Part shown: one piece after another, positions 9,411 through 19,011 of the stretch | How positions within the stretch are numbered: position 1 is the stretch's first letter | Layout: each line of letters begins with the position of its first letter | Source: an uncultured Pleomorphomonas sp. | GTDB lineage: Bacteria > Pseudomonadota > Alphaproteobacteria > Rhizobiales > Pleomorphomonadaceae | Direction: 5' to 3' | Assembly (NCBI GenBank): GCA_937868725.1 | Contig: CALMMQ010000106.1 | Location: forward strand, 1 to 64,000 | DNA: 64,000 bases | Program-made: the position numbers and the translations under genes | The notes under the pieces: model-generated | The model's database searches: none | Seen by the model: only the letters and a program-made list of their open reading frames with translations | Told to the model about the DNA's origin: nothing

Positions 9411-9458
9411 TTGAATCTGGAGCGATTTCTTGTCGACCTGACGATTCAGTCGGGTCGG
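9411..9458 (-). repeat. Dispersed intergenic repeat, copy 1 (first half only)
   Basis: Read on the minus strand, these 48 bases match 35120-35167 at 44 of 48 positions. The shared core includes GAATCGTCAGGTCGA followed by AAGAAATCGCTCC. It lies between the terminator of the orphan gene and the stop of the hydrolase. Other copies are at about 35.1, 41.4 and 45.4 kb. Confidence 0.8.
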
Positions 9459-9478
9459 AAAGCGCTCCAGACGGTCGG

Positions 9479-10132
9479 TCAGGCTTCCGGCGGCTGGGCG
9501 AGGCGCATGTCGAGGTAGCTGGCGCAGGTATCGATGAGGTCATCGACCTTCTGATCGAAGAAGTGGTTGGCGCCCTCGATGGTGCGATGGTCGATGGTGA
9601 TGCCCTTCTGGGCCTTGAGCTTGTCGACGAGGCCCTGAACGTCCTTCTGCGGCACGACCTTGTCGACGTCGCCGTGGACGATGAGGCCAGACGACGGGCA
9701 AGGGGCCAGGAAGGAGAAGTCGTAGAGGTTGGCCGGCGGGGCGATGGAGATGAAGCCCTCGATTTCCGGTCGACGCATCAGCAGCTGCATGCTGATCCAG
9801 GCACCGAAGGAGAAGCCGGCGACCCAGCAGAAGCGTGCTTCCGGATGAATGGTCTGCACCCAGTCGAGCGCCGAGGCGGCGTCGCTGAGTTCGCCCGCGC
9901 CGTGGTCGAACTGGCCCTGGCTACGGCCAACACCACGGAAATTGAAGCGAAGGACCGCGAAGTCGCGCTCCTTGAACATGTAGAACAGGCGGTAGACCAC
10001 CTGATTGTTCATGGTGCCGCCAAAGGACGGGTGCGGATGCAGGATCATGGCGATCGGGGCATTGCGCACCTTGGAGGGCTGGTAGCGGCCTTCCAGGCGC
10101 CCGGCGGGGCCGTTGAAGATGACTTCGGGCAT
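9479..10132 (-). CDS. Alpha/beta hydrolase (YfcE/DUF3530-style dienelactone-type)
   Basis: A 217-residue alpha/beta hydrolase. It has the HPHPSFGGTM oxyanion region, the nucleophile elbow GFSFGAW (Ser), an acid residue in HGDVDKVVP and the catalytic His in GANHFF. This compact type commonly sits beside cysteine desulfurase and suf genes in Alphaproteobacteria, which fits its divergent position upstream of the suf block. The substrate is unknown; a role in sulfur or Fe-S metabolism is only suggested by position. Confidence 0.88.
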   Translation of the reverse strand: MPEVIFNGPAGRLEGRYQPSKVRNAPIAMILHPHPSFGGTMNNQVVYRLFYMFKERDFAVLRFNFRGVGRSQGQFDHGAGELSDAASALDWVQTIHPEARFCWVAGFSFGAWISMQLLMRRPEIEGFISIAPPANLYDFSFLAPCPSSGLIVHGDVDKVVPQKDVQGLVDKLKAQKGITIDHRTIEGANHFFDQKVDDLIDTCASYLDMRLAQPPEA

Positions 10133-10445
10133 CGATTCCTCGATCTCGGTGCCGGCGGCTGCCCCCTCTCGATAATCGGAGAGCGTCGATCATCAATTCT
10201 TGACGGGGCAGTGGGCCGGAACTAGTTTTTAAGCGTTCAAACTTCCAAGCCGACCGAGATGGCCGACTCCGTGGGATTGCACTGGACCGACGGCCTGTCC
10301 GACGTCAAGAAAAATCGCCAGTGTCGGGCGTGTATTGATTCGAACGGAACAAGGTCGTGCTGGCTTTCGGCGGCGATGTGCTCCATCAGATGGCGATCGA
10401 TGGTGGCCGCAGCAAGCTTGGTCACGGGTTGAATTGGTAGAGGTC
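10133..10445. promoter_or_regulatory. Divergent intergenic region upstream of the suf block
   Basis: About 310 bp between the leftward hydrolase and the rightward desulfurase. No gene is supported. This is where promoters for the suf operon should lie. No clear Iron-Rhizobium (TGA-N9-TCA) or IscR-type site was recognised by eye. An in-frame upstream start at 10335 exists, but the extension has no protein-like features. Confidence 0.45.
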
Positions 10446-11621
10446 ATGGCTGAGGCGCGCATCTATTTCGACTGGAACGCCGGGGCGCCGCTCAACGCGG
10501 CGGCGCGGGCCGCTATCGTCGATTGGCTTGGCCGGCCGGGCAACGGCTCGTCGGTACATGCCGAGGGGCGGGCGGCGCACGCAGCCATCGAGACGGCGCG
10601 ACGCCAGGTCGCCCGGCTGGTCGGCGCCGAAGGCAAGGCCGTCACCTTCTGTTCGGGCGGTACGGAGGCGGCCAACACCGTGCTCACCCCGGACTGGACG
10701 CTGTTCGGCAAGCCGTTTGCCATCGATCGGCTGCTGGTGTCGGCGGTCGAGCATCCGGCGGTGCTGAAGGGCGGCCGCTTCGCCGCCGACCGTGTCGAGA
10801 CCATCCCGGTCGACGGCAACGGCCTCATCGATCTCGGCTGGCTCGCAGGCCGGCTCGACGAACTTGCCGCCGGCGGTCAGCGGGCGCTGGTGTCGGTGAT
10901 GCTGGCCAACAACGAGACCGGCGTCATCGAGCCGATTGCCGAGTTGGCGCGTCTCGTGCATGGCCATGGCGGCCTCGTCCACAGCGACGCGGTGCAGGCG
11001 GCCGGCAAGGTTGCCGTCGACATCGAAACGCTCGACGTCGACGTGCTGACGCTGTCGGCCCACAAGATTGGCGGCGCCCAGGGCGTGGGCGCCATCGTGC
11101 GCGGCCGCAACGGCTTTGCCTTCGCGCCGCTGCTGACCGGCGGTGGTCAGGAGCAGGGCGGGCGGGCCGGTACGGAGAATGTCGCCGGCATCGCCGCCTT
11201 TGGCGTGGCCGCCGAGCAGGCGCGGAGTGAACTCGCGGACATGGCGGCGGTGGCGGCGCGACGCGACCGCCTCGCGGCGCTGGTGCGCCAGACGGCGCCA
11301 CAGGTGGTGATCTTCGGGGAAGCCGTCGAGCGGCTGCCCAACACGCTTTGCCTCGCCGTGCCGGGCACGGCGGCCGAGACGGCCGTCATCGCCTTCGACC
11401 TCGCCGGCGTGGCGCTGTCGTCGGGCTCGGCCTGCTCGTCGGGCAAGGTCAAGGCGAGTCATGTGCTCAAGGCCATGGCCGTCGACGAGGGGCTGGCGCG
11501 CGCCGGCTTGCGGCTGTCGATCGGTCCGGCCACCACGGATGCCGAAATCGAGCGTTTCGGTTTGATCTCCGACAACGTTTTTCGGGCTATGACAAAACTA
11601 CATGGGACACGTGTCGCCTAG
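10446..11621 (+). CDS. Cysteine desulfurase, NifS/IscS type
   Basis: A 391-residue PLP enzyme of the class I (NifS/IscS) desulfurases. It has the N-terminal YFDWNAGAP, SGGTEAAN, the PLP-binding Lys in LSAHKIGG and the catalytic Cys loop SSGSACSSGK. It removes sulfur from cysteine to supply Fe-S assembly or tRNA thiolation. It is the first gene of the suf cluster, and a second, class II desulfurase (SufS) occurs downstream in the same operon. The ATG at 10446 gives the usual N-terminus. Confidence 0.93.
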   Translation: MAEARIYFDWNAGAPLNAAARAAIVDWLGRPGNGSSVHAEGRAAHAAIETARRQVARLVGAEGKAVTFCSGGTEAANTVLTPDWTLFGKPFAIDRLLVSAVEHPAVLKGGRFAADRVETIPVDGNGLIDLGWLAGRLDELAAGGQRALVSVMLANNETGVIEPIAELARLVHGHGGLVHSDAVQAAGKVAVDIETLDVDVLTLSAHKIGGAQGVGAIVRGRNGFAFAPLLTGGGQEQGGRAGTENVAGIAAFGVAAEQARSELADMAAVAARRDRLAALVRQTAPQVVIFGEAVERLPNTLCLAVPGTAAETAVIAFDLAGVALSSGSACSSGKVKASHVLKAMAVDEGLARAGLRLSIGPATTDAEIERFGLISDNVFRAMTKLHGTRVA

Positions 11622-11705
11622 GCGACTGGAAAGTTGCGAGGAAACAACTACATTGTCTCCTCGAGTTCTCCCACGGTCCTTGAAACCGCGCGGAAGGAGC
11701 AGGCT

Positions 11706-13184
11706 ATGGCAGCAGTCAAGGAGACGGTCGAGCAGGTCCTCTCGATCGACGTCGACAAGTATAAGTACGGCTTCGTCAGCGACATCGAGTCCGATCTGGC
11801 GCCAAAGGGCCTCAACGAGGACATTGTCCGGTTCATTTCGGCCAAGAAGAACGAGCCCGAGTGGCTGACCGAGTGGCGCCTTGAGGCGTTCCGGCGCTGG
11901 CAGACCATGGACGAGCCCAGCTGGGCCCGCGTCGAATACCCCGAAATCGACTTCCAGGATCTGCACTACTACGCCGCCCCCAAGAAGAAGGTCGGGCCCA
12001 AGAGTCTCGAAGAGGTCGATCCCGAGCTGATCCGCACCTACGAGAAGCTGGGCATCCCGCTCAAGGAGCAGGAGATTCTGGCCGGCGTCGAGCGCGGTGA
12101 AGGTGCGCGCGTCGCCGTCGACGCCGTGTTCGATTCGGTGTCGGTGGTGACCACCTTCAAGGCCGAGCTCGCCAAGCACGGTGTCGTCTTCTGTCCGATC
12201 TCGGAGGCGGTTCACACCCATCCGGAACTGGTGAAGAAGTACCTCGGCTCGGTCGTGCCGGTGTCGGACAATTTCTACGCCACGCTCAATTCGGCCGTGT
12301 TCTCCGACGGCTCGTTCGTCTACGTGCCCAAAGGCGTGCGCTGCCCGATGGAGCTCTCGACCTATTTCCGCATCAACGAGAAGAACACCGGCCAGTTCGA
12401 GCGGACGCTGATCATCGCCGACGAAGGCGCCTACGTGTCCTATCTTGAGGGCTGCACGGCGCCTTCGCGCGATGAGAACCAGCTGCACGCCGCCGTCGTC
12501 GAGCTGATCGCTCTCGATGACGCCGAGATCAAGTACTCCACCGTCCAGAACTGGTATCCGGGCGATGCCGAGGGCAAGGGCGGCGTCTTCAACTTCGTTA
12601 CCAAGCGCGGCGACTGTCGCGGCAAGAACGCCAAGATCTCCTGGACGCAGGTGGAAACCGGTTCGGCCATCACCTGGAAGTATCCGTCCTGCATCCTGCG
12701 TGGCGACAATTCGCGTGGCGAGTTCTATTCCATCGCCATCTCCAACGGTCGGCAGCAGGTCGACAGCGGCACCAAGATGGTGCATCTCGGCAAGAACACC
12801 ACGTCGAAGATCATCTCCAAGGGCATTTCGGCCGGCAAGTCGAGCAACACCTATCGCGGCCTCGTCTCGGTGGGGCGCAAAGCGACCGGCGCCCGCAACT
12901 TCACCAACTGCGACTCGCTGCTGATCGGCGACAAGTGCGGCGCCCACACGGTACCCTACATCGAGAGCCGCAACGCCACCGCCGTGGTCGAGCACGAGGC
13001 GACGACCTCCAAGATTTCCGACGACCAGATGTTCTACTGCCTGCAGCGCGGCCTGCCGCAGGAAGAGGCCATCGCCCTCATCGTCAACGGCTTCGTCAAG
13101 GACGTGCTGCAGCAACTGCCCATGGAGTTCATGGTCGAAACGCAGAAGCTCATCGGCATCAGCCTTGAAGGGAGCGTCGGGTGA
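11706..13184 (+). CDS. sufB: Fe-S cluster scaffold protein SufB
   Basis: A 492-residue SufB of normal length. It carries the beta-helix core with [28 protein letters not shown] and the C-terminal [15 protein letters not shown] region holding conserved Cys used in cluster assembly. With SufC and SufD it forms the SufBC2D scaffold. The start at 11706 follows AAGGAGCAGGCT. No Rrf2-type regulator gene lies between the desulfurase and sufB, where one is often found in relatives. Only 84 bp separate them. Confidence 0.98.
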   Translation: MAAVKETVEQVLSIDVDKYKYGFVSDIESDLAPKGLNEDIVRFISAKKNEPEWLTEWRLEAFRRWQTMDEPSWARVEYPEIDFQDLHYYAAPKKKVGPKSLEEVDPELIRTYEKLGIPLKEQEILAGVERGEGARVAVDAVFDSVSVVTTFKAELAKHGVVFCPISEAVHTHPELVKKYLGSVVPVSDNFYATLNSAVFSDGSFVYVPKGVRCPMELSTYFRINEKNTGQFERTLIIADEGAYVSYLEGCTAPSRDENQLHAAVVELIALDDAEIKYSTVQNWYPGDAEGKGGVFNFVTKRGDCRGKNAKISWTQVETGSAITWKYPSCILRGDNSRGEFYSIAISNGRQQVDSGTKMVHLGKNTTSKIISKGISAGKSSNTYRGLVSVGRKATGARNFTNCDSLLIGDKCGAHTVPYIESRNATAVVEHEATTSKISDDQMFYCLQRGLPQEEAIALIVNGFVKDVLQQLPMEFMVETQKLIGISLEGSVG

Positions 13185-13657
13185 AACCGGTCGTCCATAT
13201 CGACGCAGTGCCACTCATCGAGTCCGCCAAGGGCGAAGTCTACGCCGAGCGCTACGCGGCCCTCGGCGAGGCGGTCGGGGCCAGCAAGCTCGGCTACAAC
13301 GTCACCATCGTGCCGCCCGGCAAGCGGTCGTGCCCGCTGCACAACCATCACGTCAACGAAGAGATGTTTCTCATCCTCGCCGGCGAGGGCACCTATCGCT
13401 TCGGGGACGCCAGCTATCCGGTCAAGACCGGCGACATCATGGCCGCCCCGGCTGGCGGCCGCGAGACGGCGCATCACCTCATCAACACCGGCGCGGTCGA
13501 TCTCAAGTATCTCAGCGTGTCGACAATGATCGATCCCGAGATTTGCGAGTATCCCGAGTCGGACAAGTTCCTGGTCAATTCGCCGGGAACCGGCAAGCCT
13601 TTCCGCTACATCGGCCGCATGGCCAACAGCCTCGATTATTTCGACGGCGAGATCTGA
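13181..13657 (+). CDS. Cupin domain protein inserted in the suf operon
   Basis: A 158-residue single-domain cupin. The metal-binding motif 1 is in [19 protein letters not shown] (two His, one Glu), and motif 2 in [10 protein letters not shown] supplies a further His, so a bound metal is plausible. It starts with GTG overlapping the sufB stop by 4 bp (GTGA) and ends 12 bp before sufC, so it is translationally coupled within the operon. Canonical suf operons run sufB-sufC without it. The function is unknown; a role in metal or sulfur handling is suggested only by position. Confidence 0.9.
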   Translation: MKPVVHIDAVPLIESAKGEVYAERYAALGEAVGASKLGYNVTIVPPGKRSCPLHNHHVNEEMFLILAGEGTYRFGDASYPVKTGDIMAAPAGGRETAHHLINTGAVDLKYLSVSTMIDPEICEYPESDKFLVNSPGTGKPFRYIGRMANSLDYFDGEI

Positions 13658-13669
13658 GGATATCCCACC

Positions 13670-14419
13670 ATGCTCGAAATCCGCGACCTCCACGCCAAGA
13701 TCGGCGACCGCGAAATCCTGAAGGGCCTGTCGCTGACCGTCAATCCCGGCGAAGTGCACGCCATCATGGGGCCGAACGGCGCCGGCAAGTCGACGCTCTC
13801 CTACATTCTGGCCGGCAAGCCCGACTATGACATCACCGCGGGCGACGTGCTGCTCAACGGCAAGTCGATCCTCGACCTCGAGCCGAACGAGCGCTCGGTG
13901 GCCGGGTTGTTCCTGGCCTTCCAGTATCCGATCGAGATCCCGGGCGTCGCCACCATGACCTTTCTCAAGGCGGCGCTCAACGCCCACCGCAAGGCCAAGG
14001 GCGAGGCGGAAATGACGACGCCGGAGTTCATGAAGGCGGTGAAGGGCGTCGCCGCCCGGCTCAACATCACTCAGGACATGCTGAAGCGGCCGGTCAATGT
14101 CGGCTTCTCCGGCGGCGAGAAGAAGCGCGCCGAGGTGATGCAGATGGCACTGCTGCAGCCGTCGATCTGCATTCTCGACGAGACCGATTCCGGCCTCGAC
14201 ATCGACGCCCTCAAGGTGGTGTCGGAAGGCGTCAACGCCCTGCGTTCGCCGGAGCGTTCGTTCGTGGTGATCACCCACTACCAGCGTCTGCTTGACCACA
14301 TCAAGCCGGACATCGTCCACGTGCTGTCGGCGGGCCGCATCGTCAAGACCGGCGGCCCCGAGCTGGCGCTCGAGCTTGAGAAGAACGGCTACGCCGCCTA
14401 CGTCGCCAACGCCGCCTGA
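13670..14419 (+). CDS. sufC: Fe-S assembly ATPase SufC
   Basis: A 249-residue ABC-type ATPase. The Walker A motif is GPNGAGKST, the signature is FSGGEKKRAE and the Walker B motif is CILDETDSGLD, followed by the ITHYQR switch His. The KKRAE signature and DETDSGLD are SufC hallmarks. It powers the SufBCD scaffold in the cytoplasm. It lies 12 bp after the cupin and 11 bp before sufD. Confidence 0.98.
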   Translation: MLEIRDLHAKIGDREILKGLSLTVNPGEVHAIMGPNGAGKSTLSYILAGKPDYDITAGDVLLNGKSILDLEPNERSVAGLFLAFQYPIEIPGVATMTFLKAALNAHRKAKGEAEMTTPEFMKAVKGVAARLNITQDMLKRPVNVGFSGGEKKRAEVMQMALLQPSICILDETDSGLDIDALKVVSEGVNALRSPERSFVVITHYQRLLDHIKPDIVHVLSAGRIVKTGGPELALELEKNGYAAYVANAA

Positions 14420-14430
14420 GGGAGCCGTCG

Positions 14431-15753
14431 ATGGCTGAGAACCTGAAGAAGACCCCGGCGGAAGCGGCGATTGCCGCCCGCTATCCGGTCGAGAAGCCGG
14501 CGCTGCCGGGCACGGCCGCCGTGACGGCGTTGCGCGATCGGGCGTTCGGTACCGTCGATGCCGACGGCTTGCCGCACCGCCGCGTCGAAGAGTGGCGCTA
14601 TACCGACCTCAAGGCCAACCTGAAGACCGTGCCGGCCGCCGCCGGCGCCGCCGATCCAGCTGCCGTGGCGGCAGCGCGACCGGCCATCGAAGGCGACAAG
14701 GCCCGCCGTCTGGTGGTGGCCAACGGTCGCTTCGTCGCCGCGCTCAGCGACCTCTCCGACCTCGAAACGGGACTGTCGGTCGGTTCGCTGGCCGAGGCGC
14801 TGGCCAAGGGCGAGCCCGCTGTGCTGAAGGCGCTCGAACTCAACGCCGGCATCGCCGGCAATACGGCCGTGGCGCTCAACACCGCCTTCATGACCGACGG
14901 CGTGCTGCTGGCGGTGGCCGACGGTGTCGCCATCGAACGGCCAATCGAGATCGTCCACCTGACCGAGGGGGCGTTGGCCGCTTCGACGGCGGTGCGCCAT
15001 CTGGTCAAGGTCGGCGCCGGCGCCCGGCTGACGCTGATCGAGACGATCGAGTCGCTGTCACCGGTTGCCAACCAGTCGAACGTCGTGACGGTGGTCGATG
15101 TCGGCGACGACGCCAGCTTCGACCACATCCGTCTGCAGCTCGAGCCCGACACGGCGGTGGCGCTCACCACGGTGATCGCCCGCATCGGCGCCCGCGCCCG
15201 CTGCGAGACGTTCAACGCCGCGCTTGGCGGCGCCATCGCCCGCAATCAGCTCTATGCCCGTTTCGCCGGGCGCGACGCTGTCGGCGGCTTCCGTGGCCTG
15301 ACCATGCTGTCGGGCCGCCGCCATGCCGACACGACGCTGCAGGTGGTGCATGACGCTGCCGGCTGCCAGAGCCGCGAACTCTACAAGGCGGTGATCGACG
15401 ACGAGGCGCGTTCGGCCTTTGCCGGCCGCATCTCGGTGCCGAGCCACGCTCAAAAGACGGATGCCCGCATGATGACGGCGTCGCTGCTGCTGTCCGAGCA
15501 GGCCGAGGCCGACGCCAAGCCGGAATTGGAAATTTTCGCCGACGACGTGCAGTGCGGCCATGGCGCCACCTGCGGCGCCATCGATGACGAGTTGCTGTTC
15601 TATCTGCTGTCGCGCGGCATTCCGCACGACGAGGCGGAGTCGATGCTGATCCTGGCCTTCCTCGGCGAGGCCATCGACGAAGTTCACAATGAAGCGGTGC
15701 GCGAGGCTCTCGTGCATCGGGTCGACGCGTGGCTTGGGGCGCGCAAGGCGTAA
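14431..15753 (+). CDS. sufD: Fe-S cluster assembly protein SufD
   Basis: A 440-residue SufD. The N-terminus has the helical EEWRYTDLK segment typical of SufD, followed by the SufB/SufD beta-helix core and the C-terminal CGHGATCGAIDDELLFYLLS region. It pairs with SufB in the SufBC2D complex. It is Ala-rich and tightly packed in the operon. Confidence 0.97.
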   Translation: MAENLKKTPAEAAIAARYPVEKPALPGTAAVTALRDRAFGTVDADGLPHRRVEEWRYTDLKANLKTVPAAAGAADPAAVAAARPAIEGDKARRLVVANGRFVAALSDLSDLETGLSVGSLAEALAKGEPAVLKALELNAGIAGNTAVALNTAFMTDGVLLAVADGVAIERPIEIVHLTEGALAASTAVRHLVKVGAGARLTLIETIESLSPVANQSNVVTVVDVGDDASFDHIRLQLEPDTAVALTTVIARIGARARCETFNAALGGAIARNQLYARFAGRDAVGGFRGLTMLSGRRHADTTLQVVHDAAGCQSRELYKAVIDDEARSAFAGRISVPSHAQKTDARMMTASLLLSEQAEADAKPELEIFADDVQCGHGATCGAIDDELLFYLLSRGIPHDEAESMLILAFLGEAIDEVHNEAVREALVHRVDAWLGARKA

Positions 15754-15810
15754 CGCAAGAGGGGTGAGGGTGCGGCCGCGGCCGCATCGCCGCCGGTCAG
15801 AGGCCCTTTC

Positions 15811-17040
15811 ATGGCAGTACTTCCCTACGACGTCGCAACCATCCGCAAGGACTTCCCCATCCTTGCGACCACGGTCTATGGCAAGCCGCTGGTCTATCTC
15901 GACAACGGCGCCTCGGCCCAGAAGCCGCAGGCCGTGCTCGACCGCATGATGCATGCCTATACCCATGAGTACGCCAACGTGCACCGGGGGTTGCATTACC
16001 TTTCCAACGCCGCCACCGAGGCCTACGAGGAGGCCCGCGAAGCGGTTCGCGCCTTCCTCAACGCACCCTCGGTCGAACAGGTGATCTTCACCCGCTCGTC
16101 GACCGAGGCGATGAACCTCGTGGCGGCCAGCTACGGCGGTTCGGTGCTGGGCGAGGGCGACGAAGTCATCCTGTCGATCCTCGAACACCACTCCAACATC
16201 GTGCCGTGGAACTTCCATCGCGAGAAGCGCGGCGTCGTCATCAAGTGGGCGCCGGTACTCGACGACGGTACGTTCGATCTCGAGGCGTTCGAGCGGCTGT
16301 TCACGTCGCGGACCAAGATCGTCGCCATCACCCACATGTCGAACGTCACCGGCACCATCGTGCCGATCAAGGACGTGGTGCGCATCGCCCATGCTCACGG
16401 CGCCGTGGTGATGGTCGACGGCAGCCAGGGGGCGGTGCACCTGCCGGTCGACGTGCAGGACCTCGACGCCGACTTCTACGTCATCACCGGCCACAAGGTG
16501 TACGGACCGACCGGCATTGGCGCGCTTTATGGCAAGAAGCACCTGCTCGACGCCATGCCGCCGTGGCAGGGCGGTGGCGAAATGATCGCCGAGGTGACGG
16601 AAGATCACGTCACCTACAACGATCCGCCGCACCGCTTCGAAGCGGGCACGCCGCCGATCGTTCAGGCCATCGGTCTCGGGGCGGCGCTGAAGTACATGCA
16701 GAGCCTCGGCCGCGAAGCCATTCTCGCCCACGAGAACAGCCTGCGCGACTATGCCATGCGCGAGCTCGGCAAGATCAACTCGCTGCGCATCTACGGCACC
16801 ACCCGCGAAAAGGGGGCGATCGTCGCCTTTTCCATGGCTGGTGCCCACGCCCACGACATCGCCACCGTCATCGATCGCTACGGCGTGGCGGTGCGGGCGG
16901 GCACCCATTGCGCCATGCCACTGCTCAACCGCTTCGGCGTCACCTCGACCTGCCGGGCGTCATTTGCCCTCTACAACACCCTTGAAGAAGTCGACGCGCT
17001 GGTCGTCGCCCTCCGCAAGGCCGAAACGCTGTTCGGATGA
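15811..17040 (+). CDS. sufS: Cysteine desulfurase SufS
   Basis: A 409-residue class II desulfurase. It has YLDNGASAQKP at the N-terminus, the PLP Lys in ITGHKVYGP, and the catalytic Cys in RAGTHCAMP. It supplies persulfide sulfur to SufBCD. No SufE gene is seen nearby. Its stop overlaps the next start (ATGA at 17037-17040), so the two are translationally coupled. Confidence 0.98.
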   Translation: MAVLPYDVATIRKDFPILATTVYGKPLVYLDNGASAQKPQAVLDRMMHAYTHEYANVHRGLHYLSNAATEAYEEAREAVRAFLNAPSVEQVIFTRSSTEAMNLVAASYGGSVLGEGDEVILSILEHHSNIVPWNFHREKRGVVIKWAPVLDDGTFDLEAFERLFTSRTKIVAITHMSNVTGTIVPIKDVVRIAHAHGAVVMVDGSQGAVHLPVDVQDLDADFYVITGHKVYGPTGIGALYGKKHLLDAMPPWQGGGEMIAEVTEDHVTYNDPPHRFEAGTPPIVQAIGLGAALKYMQSLGREAILAHENSLRDYAMRELGKINSLRIYGTTREKGAIVAFSMAGAHAHDIATVIDRYGVAVRAGTHCAMPLLNRFGVTSTCRASFALYNTLEEVDALVVALRKAETLFG

Positions 17041-17423
17041 CCGACATGACCGACACCACCACGCCCCAGCCGAACGCGCCCGAACATGTTGGCGGCTCGG
17101 CCATTCCGCCCGAGGAACTGGAGCGCATCGCCCAGGACATCATCGCCGCGTTGAAGACGGTGTACGATCCGGAGATCCCGGCCGACATCTACGAACTCGG
17201 CCTGGTCTACAAGATCGATATCGACGACAACCACTTCGTCACCATCGACATGACGCTGACGGCGCCGGGCTGTCCGGTGGCCGGAGAAATGCCGGGCTGG
17301 GTGTCGGACGCGGTTGGCGTCGTCCGGGGCGTCTATGGCGTCAAGGTCAACATGGTGTTCGATCCGCCGTGGACGCCCGACCGGATGAGCGAAGAGGCGC
17401 AGGTCGCCACCAACTGGTACTAA
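17037..17423 (+). CDS. SUF system DUF59 protein (SufT/PaaD-like)
   Basis: A 128-residue protein of the DUF59 (MIP18) family. Core motifs are LKTVYDPEIPADIYELGLVY and TAPGCPVA with a conserved Cys. This family assists Fe-S cluster maturation or carriage and is commonly placed after sufS. It overlaps the sufS stop by 4 bp. The first 20 residues are a disordered Thr/Pro-rich leader. Confidence 0.93.
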   Translation: MTDMTDTTTPQPNAPEHVGGSAIPPEELERIAQDIIAALKTVYDPEIPADIYELGLVYKIDIDDNHFVTIDMTLTAPGCPVAGEMPGWVSDAVGVVRGVYGVKVNMVFDPPWTPDRMSEEAQVATNWY

Positions 17424-17614
17424 ACGCATCCGCCCGACAAGTAGCCGACTTTTCGGACCAGCGGAGGCGCGGAACAGGCGTCTTCGCTGCCCGACCTACC
17501 CTCGGCGAGCGACGAGCAGGGCGGATGGGCCTTGCCTTCGACCTGGTAATGCGTCCTATTGTCATTATATACGCAGCAGGCCGCATGGGCGGCAGACGGT
17601 TCAGCGAGGGTGAG

Positions 17615-17989
17615 ATGGCCGAGGCCAAGCGCAAGTTTGAAGTGATGAAGCTGACGCCGGCGGCGGCGGCGCGTGTGCGCGAGATCGTCGAGGCGGCCGA
17701 CGATGCGTCGGTGCTCGGCATCCGCCTGGGCGTCAAGAACGGCGGTTGCGCCGGCATGTCGTACACGCTCGATCTGGCCCGCGAGGCGCAGCCGGGCGAC
17801 GAACGGGTGGAAGCCGAGGGCGCGACGGTGTTCGTCGACGCCAAGGCGGTGCTGTTCCTGCTCGGCACCGAGATGGACTTCGAGCGGACGACGCTCAAGA
17901 CCGGCTTCGTCTTCAACAACCCCAACCAGGTGGGCGCTTGCGGCTGCGGCGAGAGCGTCAGCCTCAAGGCGGCGGAAGTGCCTGCCTGA
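17615..17989 (+). CDS. sufA: A-type Fe-S carrier SufA/IscA-like
   Basis: A 124-residue A-type carrier with the three conserved Cys in NGGCAGMSY and ACGCGES. It receives clusters from SufBCD and delivers them to apo-proteins. The start is uncertain: ATG at 17615 gives the family-like N-terminus, while ATG at 17585, preceded by AGCAGG, would add 10 residues. About 190 bp separate it from the previous gene, including AT-rich TCATTATATACG at about 17562-17573, so it might have its own promoter. Confidence 0.93.
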   Translation: MAEAKRKFEVMKLTPAAAARVREIVEAADDASVLGIRLGVKNGGCAGMSYTLDLAREAQPGDERVEAEGATVFVDAKAVLFLLGTEMDFERTTLKTGFVFNNPNQVGACGCGESVSLKAAEVPA

Positions 17990-18014
17990 CCATGGGCGAC
18001 GCCATGGGCACAAG

Positions 18015-18048
18015 CAAAAGGCGGCGCTCCAGCGGGCGCCGCCTTTTG
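18015..18048. terminator. Bidirectional terminator after sufA
   Basis: A 13-bp perfect stem CAAAAGGCGGCGC/GCGCCGCCTTTTG with an 8-nt loop, between the converging sufA and pfkB genes. The A4 and T4 ends allow termination in either direction. Confidence 0.9.
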
Positions 18049-18069
18049 CTGTTTGCCGAGAGGGCTGGC

Positions 18070-19011
18070 TCACCAGTTGTTGTGGTGGGCGCCGATCTCT
18101 TCGAGAATGCGGTCGACGTCTTCCTTGCGGCAGAGCTGCGTGCCCGGCATCATGACGGACGCGGTGCCCGAGGCAACGCCGAGGCGGAAGGCATCTTCCG
18201 GGGTCAGGCCGGAGGCGAGGCCGTAGACCATGCCGCCGACAAAGCTGTCACCGGCGCCTGAGGCACTTTTGACCTCGACCGGCGGCGCCTTGAGGAAGAC
18301 GTGGTTGTTGGCGGTGACCAGCAGCGCGCCGTCGCCACCCATGGTGATGGCGATGATCTTGACGCGGCCGGTGCCGATCATCTCCTTGGCCGCGACGATC
18401 ATGTCGTCGTTGGTCGGCAGCGGCCGGCCAACCAGCTTGGCGAACTCGCCTTCGCTCGGCTTGAACAGGGTGATGCCACCGTATTCGAGCGCCAGTTCCA
18501 GCGGCTTGCCGGAGGTGTCGAGCACCAGGTTGCCACCTCGGGCCTGCACCACCTTGGACAGTTCGGCGTAGAAGTCGGCGGGAATGCCGCGCGGCAACGA
18601 ACCCGAACCGACGACCCAATCCCATTCGAGATCGCGCAGCACCAGCAGGCAGCGCTTCCATTCGAGCTCGGAGACCACGGGCCCCTCGGGGATGAAGCGG
18701 TACTCGAGACCGGTCGACCGTTCGTAGATCAGGTTGCAGACGCGCGTCGACTGCTCGATGTTGATTCGCCGGCGCGGGATGCCGCGCTCGCCGAGAATTT
18801 CGTCGAGCATCTGACCGGTGGTGCCACCGGACAGGTAGAGCGCCACGGAGCTGCCACCCAGATCGTTGATGACGCGCGTGACGTTGAGACCGCCGCCACC
18901 GGGGTCAGACTGGGCGTCCGAAACGCGGATCTTGTGGGTGTGCTGAACGACGTCGGCTTCAGCGGTGACGTCGATCGACGGGTTGAGCGTGAGCGTGACA
19001 ATCGGTTTCAT
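18070..19011 (-). CDS. pfkB: PfkB-type 6-phosphofructokinase / hexose-phosphate kinase
   Basis: A 313-residue ribokinase-family sugar kinase. It starts with IVTLTLNPSIDVTAEA, has the glycine-rich PGGGGLNVTRVINDLGG segment, and the catalytic base Asp in SGAGDSFVGG. The pattern is closest to E. coli PfkB-type (minor 6-phosphofructokinase) and the LacC/FruK group, so the exact hexose phosphate (fructose-6-P, fructose-1-P or tagatose-6-P) cannot be fixed from sequence. It stands alone and converges with the suf operon. Confidence 0.88.
   Translation of the reverse strand: MKPIVTLTLNPSIDVTAEADVVQHTHKIRVSDAQSDPGGGGLNVTRVINDLGGSSVALYLSGGTTGQMLDEILGERGIPRRRINIEQSTRVCNLIYERSTGLEYRFIPEGPVVSELEWKRCLLVLRDLEWDWVVGSGSLPRGIPADFYAELSKVVQARGGNLVLDTSGKPLELALEYGGITLFKPSEGEFAKLVGRPLPTNDDMIVAAKEMIGTGRVKIIAITMGGDGALLVTANNHVFLKAPPVEVKSASGAGDSFVGGMVYGLASGLTPEDAFRLGVASGTASVMMPGTQLCRKEDVDRILEEIGAHHNNW

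Noticed and set aside
10229..10330. Possible fifth copy of the dispersed repeat upstream of the suf operon
   Set aside because: A few short words are shared (AAGAAA, ATCGCC), but no extended alignment could be made by eye.
11598..13214. A 538-codon minus-strand open frame opposite sufB
   Set aside because: It is a shadow of sufB caused by GC codon bias; similar shadows lie opposite most genes here.
16751..17584. Long in-frame N-terminal extension of sufA
   Set aside because: The extension overlaps sufS and the DUF59 gene in another frame and does not look like protein; sufA starts at 17615 or 17585.
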